Shown: positions 8,064-17,379, counted from the stretch's first letter. The stretch: 64,000 bases of DNA from Nonomuraea sediminis (GCF_018531495.1 NZ_JAHDTI010000003.1:682001-746000); one strand, 5' to 3'. Numbers and translations are program-made. Notes: a model not told the origin generated them from the sequence alone.

Positions 8064-8711
8064 TCAGCGAATCTCGCTGATCTCAGGTCCTCGTTTGAAG
8101 GGGTTGAGCCCGGGGCCCTCGGCGGCTTCCTCGTCCGCCTGCTCGTTGGGACGGCGCAGCGTGATGGCCTCCTCGCGGGCCATCGGCTCGTCGCCGCGCA
8201 CGACCACGACGTCGCGGAGGAAGTCGAAGAAGGCCTCGGCGACCTGCTCGTCGAGCGCCGCCCTGCCGCTGATGACGCCGAGCAGCAGCCAGCGCGGGCC
8301 GTCGAGACCCACGTAGCGCACGGTCCGCTCGCCGCCCTCGGCGTTCACCTTGCCGGTGAGCTCGGTGCCGAGGGGGCCTTCGGACTCCTGCAGGGTGGCG
8401 CCGCCGGTGTGCAGCTTGACCCTGATCTCGTCCCAGAGCCCGCCGGTCTTGGGCGCGGCCAGGGCCTGCAGTTGCAGCGTGCTCTCCTCGTAGAGGACGA
8501 CGAGCCCGACGTGCTGGTCGCCCATGGAGGCCAGCCGTACGTCGAAGTCCGGGTTGTGCGGCACGCGCAGCCCGCCCAGGTCGATGCGGTCGTGGTCGGG
8601 GTGGGGCTCGTCGGCGTCCCACGGCCCGGACTCGCGCGTGGGAGCCTGGCTCTCGACCTCGGCCGCGGGCTCCGTCTGCTCACGACGACGACGTCGGAAC
8701 ACTGTGCTCAC
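8064..8711 (-). CDS. DUF3710 family protein
   Basis: A 215-residue soluble protein of the actinobacterial DUF3710 family (Rv2696c position). The core (GPWDADEPHPD, IDLGGLRVP, and the VRYVGLDGPRWLLLGVISG and FFDFLRDVVVVRGD stretches) is characteristic. The N-terminus is basic (FRRRRREQ) and the C-terminus GLNPFKRGPEISEIR matches the conserved tail of the family. Function is not known. GTG 8711 lies directly behind an AGGAGA element, a tight spacing. It follows dut by 8 bp and is almost always linked to it in actinobacteria. Confidence 0.86.
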   Translation of the reverse strand: MSTVFRRRRREQTEPAAEVESQAPTRESGPWDADEPHPDHDRIDLGGLRVPHNPDFDVRLASMGDQHVGLVVLYEESTLQLQALAAPKTGGLWDEIRVKLHTGGATLQESEGPLGTELTGKVNAEGGERTVRYVGLDGPRWLLLGVISGRAALDEQVAEAFFDFLRDVVVVRGDEPMAREEAITLRRPNEQADEEAAEGPGLNPFKRGPEISEIR

Positions 8712-8719
8712 TCTCCTGT

Positions 8720-9157
8720 CTAGCGTCCTGTGGAACCGAAGCCGCCGTTGCCACGCGCGGACCCGGGCAGGCGCTCGACCTCGTAGAAGGCGGCGTGCTC
8801 GACCCGCTGGACGACGAGTTGCGCGATGCGGTCACCGCGGCGCAGCTGGAAGGTGTCCTTGGCGTCGGTGTTGATGAGCGTGACCTTGATCTCGCCCCGG
8901 TATCCGGCGTCGACCGTACCGGGGGCGTTGACGAGCGTGACGCCGTGGCGGGCGGCCAGCCCCGAGCGCGGGTGCACGAAAGCGGCGTAGCCGTCGGGCA
9001 ACGCGATCGCGACCCCTGTGCCGATCATGGCGCGTTCTCCCGGCAGCAGCTCGGCGTCCTCGGCCGCGTAGAGGTCGGCGCCCGCGTCGCCCGGGTGGGC
9101 GTAGGACGGCAGCGGCAGTTCGCTGTCGAGCCGCTGGATGAGGACCTCGACGCTCAC
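8720..9157 (-). CDS. dut: Deoxyuridine 5'-triphosphate nucleotidohydrolase (dUTPase)
   Basis: A 145-residue trimeric dUTPase that hydrolyses dUTP to dUMP and pyrophosphate, keeping uracil out of DNA and supplying dTMP synthesis. All five family motifs are present: [39 protein letters not shown] (catalytic Asp), [13 protein letters not shown] and [11 protein letters not shown] (the C-terminal lid). Length is normal. The GTG start overlaps the thioesterase stop by 4 bp (GTGA), implying translational coupling. Confidence 0.97.
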   Translation of the reverse strand: MSVEVLIQRLDSELPLPSYAHPGDAGADLYAAEDAELLPGERAMIGTGVAIALPDGYAAFVHPRSGLAARHGVTLVNAPGTVDAGYRGEIKVTLINTDAKDTFQLRRGDRIAQLVVQRVEHAAFYEVERLPGSARGNGGFGSTGR

Positions 9158-9708
9158 GGATTCACCTCGAAATCGGTGTGTTCGGCGGCGATGGCCGCGG
9201 CGTCGCCGTGCCGGGCGAAGTGCGCCATGTCCACCTCGATGAACAGGGCCGCCGCCCGGACGGCGACAGGGCCGTCGGGGGCGCCGATGCGCCCCTCAGC
9301 CTCAAGGTACGCCTTTCTGCCCGCGATGCCGTTGCACCAGGCGCGCAGGTGGAGTGTCGTGCCGACGGGAACCGGGAGAAGGTAGTCGGTCTCCAGCCGC
9401 CCTGTCACATAAGGCTTGTGGAACAGCCAAATGGACATTCCGATGACCTCGTCCATCGCCGCGGCGAGCACGCCGCCGTGGGCGAGCATGGGCGCCCCCT
9501 GGTGCGCCTCCCCCACCGTGAACTCGGCCTCGACGGTGGCCCCGTCGGGGGTGGTGGCCAGGATGCGCAGCCCGGTGGTGTGGTCGGTGCCGCAGCCGAA
9601 GCAGCGGCTGTAGTGGGAGCCCAGCTCGGTGCCCGGTGGTGGGGCGTTGAGGTGGATCTCGGGCTCCTCGGCCCCGGGCGGCGGGGTCGTCAGGGCGGAA
9701 CGCGTCAC
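9154..9708 (-). CDS. PaaI/YiiD-type hotdog thioesterase
   Basis: A 184-residue hotdog-fold protein likely to hydrolyse an acyl-CoA. The hotdog helix and active-site region are seen in [23 protein letters not shown] (the HGG plus Asp/Glu pattern). The upstream [16 protein letters not shown] is typical of this actinobacterial subgroup. The N-terminal ~28 residues are Pro-rich and disordered. GTG 9708 is used. It heads the dut operon and overlaps dut by 4 bp. The AI-2E transporter gene ends 11 bp upstream on the same strand. Confidence 0.8.
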   Translation of the reverse strand: MTRSALTTPPPGAEEPEIHLNAPPPGTELGSHYSRCFGCGTDHTTGLRILATTPDGATVEAEFTVGEAHQGAPMLAHGGVLAAAMDEVIGMSIWLFHKPYVTGRLETDYLLPVPVGTTLHLRAWCNGIAGRKAYLEAEGRIGAPDGPVAVRAAALFIEVDMAHFARHGDAAAIAAEHTDFEVNP

Positions 9709-9719
9709 GAGTGACGAGG

Positions 9720-10886
9720 TTACTCCGTACGGCGAGCCGATTCGTCATCGCCGGGCTCACGCGGCTCGGGCGCCGAAGGCGTCTTGGGTGGCGCCTTCCC
9801 GGACGCGGGCTCAGTGGGGGCAGGCGGCAGGGCGGGAGGTTTGTCGCGCAGCTCCGGCAGCGCCCGGTAGATCACCGCCGCGATGGGCACCGCGACGGCG
9901 GCCCCGGCGATCCCGCCCAGGATGCCGCCCACGGCCAGCACGATGATGATCGCCAGCGGGTGGAAGTTGAGCGCCCGCCCCACGATCAGCGGCTGCAGCA
10001 CGTGGTTCTCCAGCTGCTGCTCCACGATCAGGATGCCGAGGAAGATCAGCGCGAACACGGGGCCCTTGGCGCCCAGGGTGACGAGGGTGGCCACCGTACC
10101 GGCGAAGAAGATGCCGACGATCGGGATGAAGCTGGCGAAGAAGATGAGCACCGCCAGCGGCGCCCACAGCGGGACGCCCATCCCGGCCAGCACGATGCCC
10201 ATGATCACGCCGTGCACGGCGGCGACGGCGACGGTGCCCTGCACATAGTGCGACAGCGTGGTCCAGGCGGCCCGCCCGGCCCTGTCGACGCGTGGCGCGA
10301 CGGCGCCGAACATGCCATAGAACCAGGCCCAGATCCGTTCGCCGTCCTTGAGCAGGAAGAACGTCACGAACAGCAGCAGCACGATCGAGGCGAGCACCTC
10401 GAAGGCCACCGCGCCCGCGGTCAGCACCGTGCTGGTGATGGCGGTGCGCTGCGCGTTGACCATCGCGGCGACCTCGTCCACGTAACTGGTGAGCTGGGCC
10501 TCCTTGATGTGCAGCGGCCCTGTGATCAGCCAGTTCTGCACGTCGCGGACGGTCGCCTGGACCTGCTGCACCAGGTTGGGGAACTCGTCGGAGGCCCGGG
10601 CGCCGACCAGCCAGCCGATCCCGACCAGGATGGTCAGCGCCACGAGCATGGTGATCCAGGTGGCGTAGATCGGGCGCATCCCCGCTTCCCTGAGCGAGCG
10701 GGTGAGCGGGAACAGCAGGGCCGTCAGCAGCAGCGCGATGGCCACCGGCAGGGCGACGAAGGTGAGCCGCGCGATGCCCTGGACGAAGAAGTAGACGACC
10801 ACGCTGACGAGGATCAGGCATGCGCTCCACGCGGCCATCCTGGCCAGCACGGGTGGCACGAGCTTGGTCGGTCCGTCGGTCAGCAC
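9720..10886 (-). CDS. AI-2E family transporter
   Basis: A 388-residue membrane protein of the AI-2E/YdiK/TqsA family, thought to export small signals or act in Na+/H+ antiport; the substrate here is unknown. There are about seven to eight hydrophobic helices, with the family signatures SIVLLLFVTFFLLKDG, FASFIPIVGIFFAGTVATLV and IVEQQLENHVLQPLIVGRAL, all well conserved. The last ~50 residues are a Pro/Glu-rich cytoplasmic tail (PPALPPAPTEP...EPREPGDDE). GTG 10886 is the start. It runs divergently from the DUF6351 gene. Confidence 0.9.
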   Translation of the reverse strand: MLTDGPTKLVPPVLARMAAWSACLILVSVVVYFFVQGIARLTFVALPVAIALLLTALLFPLTRSLREAGMRPIYATWITMLVALTILVGIGWLVGARASDEFPNLVQQVQATVRDVQNWLITGPLHIKEAQLTSYVDEVAAMVNAQRTAITSTVLTAGAVAFEVLASIVLLLFVTFFLLKDGERIWAWFYGMFGAVAPRVDRAGRAAWTTLSHYVQGTVAVAAVHGVIMGIVLAGMGVPLWAPLAVLIFFASFIPIVGIFFAGTVATLVTLGAKGPVFALIFLGILIVEQQLENHVLQPLIVGRALNFHPLAIIIVLAVGGILGGIAGAAVAVPIAAVIYRALPELRDKPPALPPAPTEPASGKAPPKTPSAPEPREPGDDESARRTE

Positions 10887-10987
10887 ATGTTCAAGACTGG
10901 CACGTCACGGCCGTGGATGCGCGCGGTTATCCGCCGGGCGAAAGATCGGGTCTGGGCAAGGTCTGGCCTGCGTGTCACCTTCGAGCC

Positions 10988-13126
10988 ATGAAAGTTGCCT
11001 TAGCCGGTGTGGCGATTCTCACCGCGATGTCTGGCCTGCCGGGGATGACCGGCAACCATGTCGAGCTGGAGGTGCTCTCCAGCCGCGCCGATCAGGTCAC
11101 CGGTGGTGACGCGCTGGTCAGGGTACGGCAGGCCCGCGGCGGGCCCGTGAAGGTGCTGCACAACGGCGAGGACGTGACCGCCGTCTTCAAGCCGGACCCG
11201 GACGGGCGCTCGTACACGGGCCTGGTGACCGGGCTGGCGGCCGGGTCCAACCGGCTCGAGGCGGTGGCCTGGCCGTACCGGAGCTCGCTCAGGGTGCGGA
11301 ACTTCCCGATCGAGGGTCCGGTCTTCTCCGGCCCGCACCAGTACCCGTTCCTGTGCAAGACCGAGCGGACCGGGCTCGGGCCGCCGGAGCCGGACAACCA
11401 GGACGGCCAGGGCTACCGGGTGGCGGCCGGCTGGAGCAGGGACTGCTACGCCAAGCCCGTCACCGACCGGCTCTACCGCTCCACCGACGGGACGTTCAAG
11501 CCGATGCCGGACCAGCGCCCCGCCGACATGGCCACCACGACGACGCTGGACGGCCGCACGGTCGACTTCGTGGTCAGGCGCGAGCGCGGCGTGATCAACC
11601 GCTTCCTGTACTCGATCGCGAGCCTGGAGGACGGCTACAACGGCCGGGCGATCTTCCGCTTCGACGGCGGCGTGGGCATCGGGCACGACCAGGGACAGCT
11701 CGGCGGCAACGCGCTCGATCCCTACGGACTCGGCCAGGGCTACGCGATCCTGTACTCCTCGGGCACCCGCACCTCCACCCACTACAACCTGATCGTCGGC
11801 GGCGAGACGGCCCTGATGGTCAAGGAGCGCTTCATCGAGCGGTACGGCGTGCCGCTGTACACCGTGGGCGTGGGCGGCTCGGGCGGCGCCATCCAGCAGT
11901 ACCTCTACGGGCAGAACTACGGCGACCGGGTGATCGACGCGGCCATCCCGCAGTACTCCTATCCCGACATGGTCACCCAGACCATCCACGTGGGCGACTG
12001 CGAGCTGCTCGAGAACTACATGGACCACAACCCGCGCTGGGCCCACTGGGACGAGCGGACCGCGTTGATCGGCTTCAACGCCAGCGACACGGTGGCCAAC
12101 CCGTACACCGGCAAGCCGGGCTCGGACGAGTGCGTCAAGGGCTGGCGCGGCCTGACCCCGCTGACCATGAACCCGAAGTGGACCCCGAACAACGACCCCG
12201 AGTGGGCCAGGATGGACCCGCCCGGCGTCAAGGACACGGTCCAGTGGACGCACTGGGACGACGTCAGGAACGTCTACGGCGTCGGCCCGGACGGCTACGC
12301 CCGCTCCACCTGGGACAACGTCGGCGTGCAGTACGGCCTGGCGTCCCTGCGCGAAGGCAGGATCACCCCGGCGGAGTTCCTCGACGTCAACGCCAAGGCG
12401 GGCGCGTGGAAGGAGGCCCGCGACATGGTCCAGGAGGGCTGCCCGTTCGTCTGCCCCAGCGACTTCGACCCGTGGAGCGCCCGCAACCAGCTCACCGGCG
12501 ATCCCGCCCCGCGCAGGACGGGCGACCCGGTCGCGATCAGGAACGTACGGCGCAGCGGCCTGGTGTTCCGCGGCGACATCGGCATCCCGATCATCGACTG
12601 GCGCCACTATCTGGAGGACCAGCTCGACATGCACGACGCGCGGGAGTCGTTCGTCAGCAGGCAGCGCATGCTGGACTTCGACGGCCGGGCGGGCAACCAG
12701 GTCATCTGGTTCACCGACGCGCGTCCTGACGGGCCCCGCTTCGACCAGACGCCGCAGGCGCTGAAAGTGATGGACGAGTGGCTGGCCAACATCCGGAAAT
12801 ATCCGTACAAGGGGGTGGAGGGCAACAAGCCGCCCCAGGCGACCGACCGCTGCTTCGCCACCGACGGCACGGAGATCGCCTCCGGCCCCCACGTCTGGGA
12901 CGGGATTCTCGACAAGAGCCCCGCTGGTGCCTGTACTGCGAAATTTCCGATCTACACGTCTTCGCGGACGGTAGCGGGCGGCCCCCTCGAGGGCGACGTC
13001 TACAAGTGCAGGCTCCAGCCGGTGGCCAGGGCCATCGACCGCGGCCTGTACGGCGCCTGGCGGCCCAGCCAGGACGAGCGCGCCCGGCTCGAGCAGATCT
13101 TCCCTACCGGCGTGTGCGACTACTGA
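10988..13126 (+). CDS. DUF6351 family protein, probable secreted alpha/beta-hydrolase-like
   Basis: A 712-residue protein of the actinobacterial DUF6351 family. An N-terminal signal-like segment (MKVALAGVAILTAMSGLPGM) precedes a beta-rich domain (~25-110), then a large domain with YTVGVGGSGGAIQQYLYG around residue 300; the G-x-S-G-G turn resembles a hydrolase nucleophile elbow. Paired cysteines (LCKTERT, SRDCYAKP, GDCELL, GCPFVCPSDF) fit export. Substrate is unknown; a tannase- or polyester-like esterase is possible but unproved. The fifth codon is TTA (11000-11002), a rare leucine codon that in Streptomyces needs the bldA tRNA. Its 3' end overlaps the convergent MFS gene by 23 bp. Confidence 0.78.
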   Translation: MKVALAGVAILTAMSGLPGMTGNHVELEVLSSRADQVTGGDALVRVRQARGGPVKVLHNGEDVTAVFKPDPDGRSYTGLVTGLAAGSNRLEAVAWPYRSSLRVRNFPIEGPVFSGPHQYPFLCKTERTGLGPPEPDNQDGQGYRVAAGWSRDCYAKPVTDRLYRSTDGTFKPMPDQRPADMATTTTLDGRTVDFVVRRERGVINRFLYSIASLEDGYNGRAIFRFDGGVGIGHDQGQLGGNALDPYGLGQGYAILYSSGTRTSTHYNLIVGGETALMVKERFIERYGVPLYTVGVGGSGGAIQQYLYGQNYGDRVIDAAIPQYSYPDMVTQTIHVGDCELLENYMDHNPRWAHWDERTALIGFNASDTVANPYTGKPGSDECVKGWRGLTPLTMNPKWTPNNDPEWARMDPPGVKDTVQWTHWDDVRNVYGVGPDGYARSTWDNVGVQYGLASLREGRITPAEFLDVNAKAGAWKEARDMVQEGCPFVCPSDFDPWSARNQLTGDPAPRRTGDPVAIRNVRRSGLVFRGDIGIPIIDWRHYLEDQLDMHDARESFVSRQRMLDFDGRAGNQVIWFTDARPDGPRFDQTPQALKVMDEWLANIRKYPYKGVEGNKPPQATDRCFATDGTEIASGPHVWDGILDKSPAGACTAKFPIYTSSRTVAGGPLEGDVYKCRLQPVARAIDRGLYGAWRPSQDERARLEQIFPTGVCDY

Positions 13127-14348
13127 CGGGCAGCACCCCCATGGTGCGCAGGGGCGAGGCGAACACCCACAGGAACGCCAGGCAGCCGCCCACCGCGGCG
13201 ACCAGGATGGTGGCCCTGACCCCGATCGTCTCGCCCAGCACGCCGCTGAGCAGCGCGCCGAGCGGCAGCGTGCCCCACACCATGAAGCGCATGGTCGCGT
13301 TCATCCGCCCGAGCAGCGCGTCGGGGGTGGCGGCCTGGCGGAAGCTGAGCTGGGTGACGTTGTAGACGACCACGCCCACGCCCAGGGCGAACTCCTGCAG
13401 CGCCACGAGCGCCAGCCGCCAGTCCGCCTGCGCCAGCGGCACGAGCAGCAGCAGCGGCGCCGGCACCAGGATCGCCAGCCACAGCGTCGGCCCCTGCCCG
13501 AGCCGTACGGCCAGCCTGCCGATCAGCCAGGCGCCGAGCAGCCCGCCGATCCCGCCGAGCGCGGTGAGCAGCCCGATCGCGCCAGCGCCCAGCCCCAGCT
13601 CCCTGGCCAGCAGCAGCAGGACCATCGGCTGGGCCATGGCCGCGAACAGGTTGGAGGTGGCCGTGCACCCGGCGATCCTGCGCAGCAACCGGTGCCCGAG
13701 CACGAAGCGCAGACCCTCCATGATCTCCCTGCCCAGGTGCCCGCCTCCCGCGCCGCGGAACTCCGGCTTGCGGATGGTGCCCAGGCACAGCGCCGACCAC
13801 GCGAATCCCAGCACGGTGGCCACCAGCGCGAACGGCGCCGTCAGGAACTGGATGAGGTAGCCGCCCGCGCTCGGCCCGCCCAGCTGCGCGACCGTCCGCA
13901 CCACCTCGAGGGAGGCGTTGCCGCGCACGAGCTGGTCGCGCTCGACCAGGTGGGGCAGGTAGCTCTGGTAGGCCACGTCGAAGAAGACGGTGAAGACCCC
14001 CAGCACCAGCGCCACGGCGTAGAGCTGGTAGACGGTCAGCACGCCGAGCCACCACGCCGCGGGGACCGAGGCCAGCACGGCCGCCCGCCCCCAGTCGCAC
14101 ACGACCATCACCCGCCGCCTGGCCAGCCGGTCGACGATCGCGCCCGCTGGCAGCCCGATGACCACGAACGCCAGCGTCTGGCACATGGCCAGCACGCCGA
14201 CCTCGAACGCCGAGGCGTGCAGGGCGGTCACCGCGACCAGCGGCATGGCCAGGTTCAGTATCTGTGCCCCCGCCTGGCTCGCGGTGTCGGCGAGGAAGAG
14301 GCCGCGGAAGTTCCGGTCGCGAAGGAGGGTCACGACATGAGGGTCCAC
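13104..14348 (-). CDS. MFS transporter, probable drug exporter
   Basis: A 414-residue, 12-helix major facilitator of the MFS_3/enterobactin-exporter-like class, with features such as VVIGLPAGAIVDRLARRRVMVVCDWGRA (the loop 2-3 motif) and TLPLGALLSGVLGE. It probably exports a small hydrophobic compound by proton antiport. The start is GTG 14348 (VDPHVVTLLRDRNFRGLF); GTG 14333 is an alternative. Neither has a ribosome-binding site, which suggests a leaderless message. The perfect 10-bp palindrome at 14348-14375 touches the start codon, so the divergent HTH protein probably represses it. Substrate unknown. Confidence 0.85.
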   Translation of the reverse strand: MDPHVVTLLRDRNFRGLFLADTASQAGAQILNLAMPLVAVTALHASAFEVGVLAMCQTLAFVVIGLPAGAIVDRLARRRVMVVCDWGRAAVLASVPAAWWLGVLTVYQLYAVALVLGVFTVFFDVAYQSYLPHLVERDQLVRGNASLEVVRTVAQLGGPSAGGYLIQFLTAPFALVATVLGFAWSALCLGTIRKPEFRGAGGGHLGREIMEGLRFVLGHRLLRRIAGCTATSNLFAAMAQPMVLLLLARELGLGAGAIGLLTALGGIGGLLGAWLIGRLAVRLGQGPTLWLAILVPAPLLLLVPLAQADWRLALVALQEFALGVGVVVYNVTQLSFRQAATPDALLGRMNATMRFMVWGTLPLGALLSGVLGETIGVRATILVAAVGGCLAFLWVFASPLRTMGVLPVSSRTRR

Positions 14349-14375
14349 AACCGATTGGGAAAAGTCAATCGGTTG
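14348..14375. promoter_or_regulatory. Perfect inverted-repeat operator between MFS pump and HTH regulator
   Basis: CAACCGATTG at 14348-14357 and CAATCGGTTG at 14366-14375 are exact reverse complements separated by 8 bp. The element lies between divergent start codons (14348 on minus, 14389 on plus) and would let one dimeric regulator control both genes. No other copy was noticed in the window. Confidence 0.75.
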
Positions 14376-14388
14376 TAGGGTGCTCGCG

Positions 14389-14904
14389 ATGGCACCCAAC
14401 CGCCGACCGCCCACCGAGGCCGAGGCCCGCGCGCTGGCCTCCGCCGTACGGCTGCGCATCCTGCGGCTGTGCCTGGACGAGGCTCTCACCAACAAGGAGA
14501 TCGCCGGGCGGCTCGGCGCCAACCCGGCGACCACGCTGCACCACGTGCGCAAACTCGTCGAGACCGGCTTCCTGGCCGCCGGGCCGAGCAGGCCGGGCCC
14601 GCGAGGCTCGACGGAGATCCCCTACCGGGCCACCGGCAAGTCGTGGGAGATGGACATCCGCGACGCGCCGGTGCCCGGCGGCGAGGAGGCGATGCTGGAG
14701 GCCTTCCTGGACGAGCTACGGCTCGTCGACGTCAGGGAGGCGGAGTTCACCCGGCTGGGGTTCCGCCTCACCGACGCCGAGAAGGCCGAACTGCAACGCC
14801 GTCTGCACGAGGTGTACGAGGACTTCAGGAGCCGGAGCCCGGCTCCTGACGCCCTGCCGTACTCACTGTTCGTCGCCCTGCACCGCGACGTCGGCCGTGA
14901 CTGA
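14389..14904 (+). CDS. ArsR-like winged-helix transcriptional regulator
   Basis: A 171-residue regulator. The N-terminal winged helix-turn-helix is clear: ALASAVRLRILRLCLDEALTN, KEIAGRLGANPATTLHHVRK, then the wing LVETGFLAAGPSRPGPRGST. The C-terminal ~90 residues probably sense a ligand or dimerise. ATG 14389 is used; GTG 14380 is in frame. It is divergent from the MFS pump, and the palindrome at 14348-14375 lies just upstream of both genes, so it likely autoregulates and represses the pump until an inducer binds. Its last 42 bp overlap the end of valS on the other strand. Confidence 0.82.
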   Translation: MAPNRRPPTEAEARALASAVRLRILRLCLDEALTNKEIAGRLGANPATTLHHVRKLVETGFLAAGPSRPGPRGSTEIPYRATGKSWEMDIRDAPVPGGEEAMLEAFLDELRLVDVREAEFTRLGFRLTDAEKAELQRRLHEVYEDFRSRSPAPDALPYSLFVALHRDVGRD

Positions 14905-17379
14905 CAGCTCCGGGCCCTCGGTCAGGACGAACTCCTCGACGTTGCCGGCGCCGCACAGGTCGTCCTGAGCCAGCCGCACCAGAGCGGCGGGGCCCGAGAC
15001 GGTCAGCCGGGAGACCTCGGCGCGCATCGACAACTTTGCCTCGGACTTGGCCTTGCGCACCTGGCGCAACACCTCCGAGGCCACCGTCAGCACGGCGGGG
15101 TCGCCCTCGACGGCCCGGACGGCGGGCCACTCGGCGCGGTGCACCGAGCCGCGACGCCACCAGGACCAGACCTCCTCGGTGACGAACGGCAGGAACGGCG
15201 CGAAGAGCCGCAGCATCGTGTCCAGCGCCTGCCGCAGCGCCGCGACCGCCGAGGCGTCGCCCTCGTAGGCGCGAGCCTTGACCAGCTCCAGATAGTCGTC
15301 GCAGAAGGACCAGAAGAAGCGCTCGGTGGCCTCGAGCGCCCTGGTGTAGTCGTAGCCCTCGAAGGCCTCGGTGGCCTCGCGCACCACCTCGGACAACCCG
15401 GCCAGCATCGACAGGTCCAGCGGCTGCACGACCTCGCCAGAAACCTCGTCGAACGACAGGACGAACTTCGAGGCGTTGAGGATCTTGATGGCGAGGCGGC
15501 GCCCCACCTTGATCTGCCCGGTGTCGAAGGCCGTGTCGGTGCCCGGCCGCCCGCTGGCCGCCCAGTAGCGGACCGCGTCGGAACCGTACTCCTCCAGCAG
15601 CCCGAGCGGCGTGGTCACGTTGCCCTTGGACTTGGACATCTTCTTGCGGTCGGGGTCCAGGATCCACCCGGAGATCGCCACGTCGCTCCACGGCAGCGAG
15701 CCGAACTCCTGGTGCGCCCTGACCACGGTCGAGAACAGCCAGGTGCGGATGATCTCGTGGGCCTGCGGTCGCAGGTCCATCGGGAAGACCCGGGAGAACA
15801 GGTCGGGATCGCGCTCCCAGCCGCCGGCGATCTCCGGCGACAGCGACGAGGTGGCCCAGGTGTCCATCACGTCGGGATCGCCGACGAACCCGCCGGGCCT
15901 GCCCCGCTGGTCCTCGCCGTAGCCGGAGGGCGCCTGCGAGGACGGGTCGATCGGCAGCTCGTCCTCCGACGGCACCAGCGGGTTGGCGTAGTCGGGGTTG
16001 CCGTCGGCGTCCAGCGGATACCAGACCGGGAACGGCACGCCGAAGAAGCGCTGGCGGGAGATCAGCCAGTCGCCCGTCAGCCCGCCGACCCAGTTGTCGT
16101 AGCGGACCCGCATGTGCGGCGGGTGCCAGCTCAGCTCCGAACCCCGCCCGAGCAGGCGCTCGCGCAGCTCGGCATCGCGCCCGCCGTTGCGGATGTACCA
16201 CTGGCGGGTGGTGACGATCTCCAGCGGCCGGTCGCCCTTCTCGTAGAACTTCACCGTCCGCTGGACCGGGCGCGGCTCGCCGTCCAGGTCGCCCGACTCG
16301 CGCAGCATCTCCACGATGCGCTCGCGGGCGCTGTGCACGGTCTTGCCCGCCAGCTCCTTGTACGGCTCGGCCTCCACCCCCTCGGGCGGCTCGGGCAGCA
16401 GCCGGCCGTCCCAGCCGACCACGGGCCGAGTGGTCAGGCCGAGCTCGCGCCACCAGGTGACGTCGGTGATGTCGCCGAAGGTGCAGATCATCGCGATGCC
16501 GGAGCCCTTGTCGGGCTCGGCCAGGTGGTGGGCCATGATCGGCACCTCGACGCCGAACAGCGGCGTCAGCGCGCTGGTGCCGAACAGCGGCTTGTACCGC
16601 TCGTCGTCGGGGTGGGCGACGAGCGCCACGCAGGCGGGGATCAGCTCGGGCCTGGTCGTCTCGATCCAGACGGGACCCTGCTCGCCGTAGAAGGAGATCC
16701 GGTGGAAGGCGCCGGGCCAGTCACGGTCCTCCAGCTCCGCCTGGGCGACAGCCGTACGGAAGGTGACGTCCCACAGCGTGGGGGCCTCGGCCATGTAGGC
16801 CTCGCCGCGGGCCAGGTTGCGCAGGAAGGCGCGCTGCGAGGCGGCGCGGGCGTTGGCGTCGATGGTGGCGTAGGTCATCGACCAGTCGACCGACAGGCCC
16901 AGGCGCCGCCACAGCTCCTCGAAGGCCTTCTCGTCCTCGACGGTCAGCCGCTCGCACAGCTCGATGAAGTTGCCGCGCGAGATGGAGACCTGCCGTTTCG
17001 GATCCGGCTTGGCCGGAGGTTCGAAGGACGGGTCGTAGGGCACGGAGGGGTCACAGCGGACGCCGAAGTGGTTCTGCACGCGGCGCTCGGTCGGCAGGCC
17101 GTTGTCGTCCCAGCCCATCGGGTAGAACACCTCGCGCCCGCGCATGCGCTGGAAACGGGCGATGGTGTCGGTGTGGGTATAGGAGAAGACATGGCCGACG
17201 TGCAGCGAGCCGGAGACGGTCGGCGGCGGCGTGTCGATCGAGTAGATCTGCTCGCGCGTCTTGGAACGGTCGAAGCGGTAGGTGCCGTCGCCCTCCCAGC
17301 GGGCTACCCATACCTGCTCCAAGCCGTCGAGAGTGGGTTTCTCCGGCATGGCGGCATGGCGTAGTCGCTGTTGAGTCAT
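14863..17379 (-). CDS. valS: Valyl-tRNA synthetase, apparently archaeal-like type
   Basis: An 838-residue class Ia synthetase that charges tRNA-Val and edits mischarged Thr. The HIGH motif is H60-V-G-H63 within TPPPTVSGSLHVGHVFSY and the KMSKS motif is KKMSKSKGNV (about residue 580). The CP1 editing domain lies between (IWTETTRPELIPACVALVAHP is its threonine-editing part, here read as VWIETTRPELIP). The wording IDTPPPTVSG and FSYTHTDTIARF is what I know from archaeal/Rickettsia-type ValRS, not from the usual actinobacterial IVIPPPNVTGSLHLGHAL type, so a second ValRS may exist elsewhere. ATG 17379 is used, but ATG 17349 (MPEKPTLDG) is equally likely. Confidence 0.9.
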   Translation of the reverse strand: MTQQRLRHAAMPEKPTLDGLEQVWVARWEGDGTYRFDRSKTREQIYSIDTPPPTVSGSLHVGHVFSYTHTDTIARFQRMRGREVFYPMGWDDNGLPTERRVQNHFGVRCDPSVPYDPSFEPPAKPDPKRQVSISRGNFIELCERLTVEDEKAFEELWRRLGLSVDWSMTYATIDANARAASQRAFLRNLARGEAYMAEAPTLWDVTFRTAVAQAELEDRDWPGAFHRISFYGEQGPVWIETTRPELIPACVALVAHPDDERYKPLFGTSALTPLFGVEVPIMAHHLAEPDKGSGIAMICTFGDITDVTWWRELGLTTRPVVGWDGRLLPEPPEGVEAEPYKELAGKTVHSARERIVEMLRESGDLDGEPRPVQRTVKFYEKGDRPLEIVTTRQWYIRNGGRDAELRERLLGRGSELSWHPPHMRVRYDNWVGGLTGDWLISRQRFFGVPFPVWYPLDADGNPDYANPLVPSEDELPIDPSSQAPSGYGEDQRGRPGGFVGDPDVMDTWATSSLSPEIAGGWERDPDLFSRVFPMDLRPQAHEIIRTWLFSTVVRAHQEFGSLPWSDVAISGWILDPDRKKMSKSKGNVTTPLGLLEEYGSDAVRYWAASGRPGTDTAFDTGQIKVGRRLAIKILNASKFVLSFDEVSGEVVQPLDLSMLAGLSEVVREATEAFEGYDYTRALEATERFFWSFCDDYLELVKARAYEGDASAVAALRQALDTMLRLFAPFLPFVTEEVWSWWRRGSVHRAEWPAVRAVEGDPAVLTVASEVLRQVRKAKSEAKLSMRAEVSRLTVSGPAALVRLAQDDLCGAGNVEEFVLTEGPELSVTADVAVQGDEQ

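Noticed and set aside
15139..17364. 741-codon frame antisense to valS
   Set aside because: Composition is that of an antisense shadow; valS carries full synthetase motifs on the other strand.
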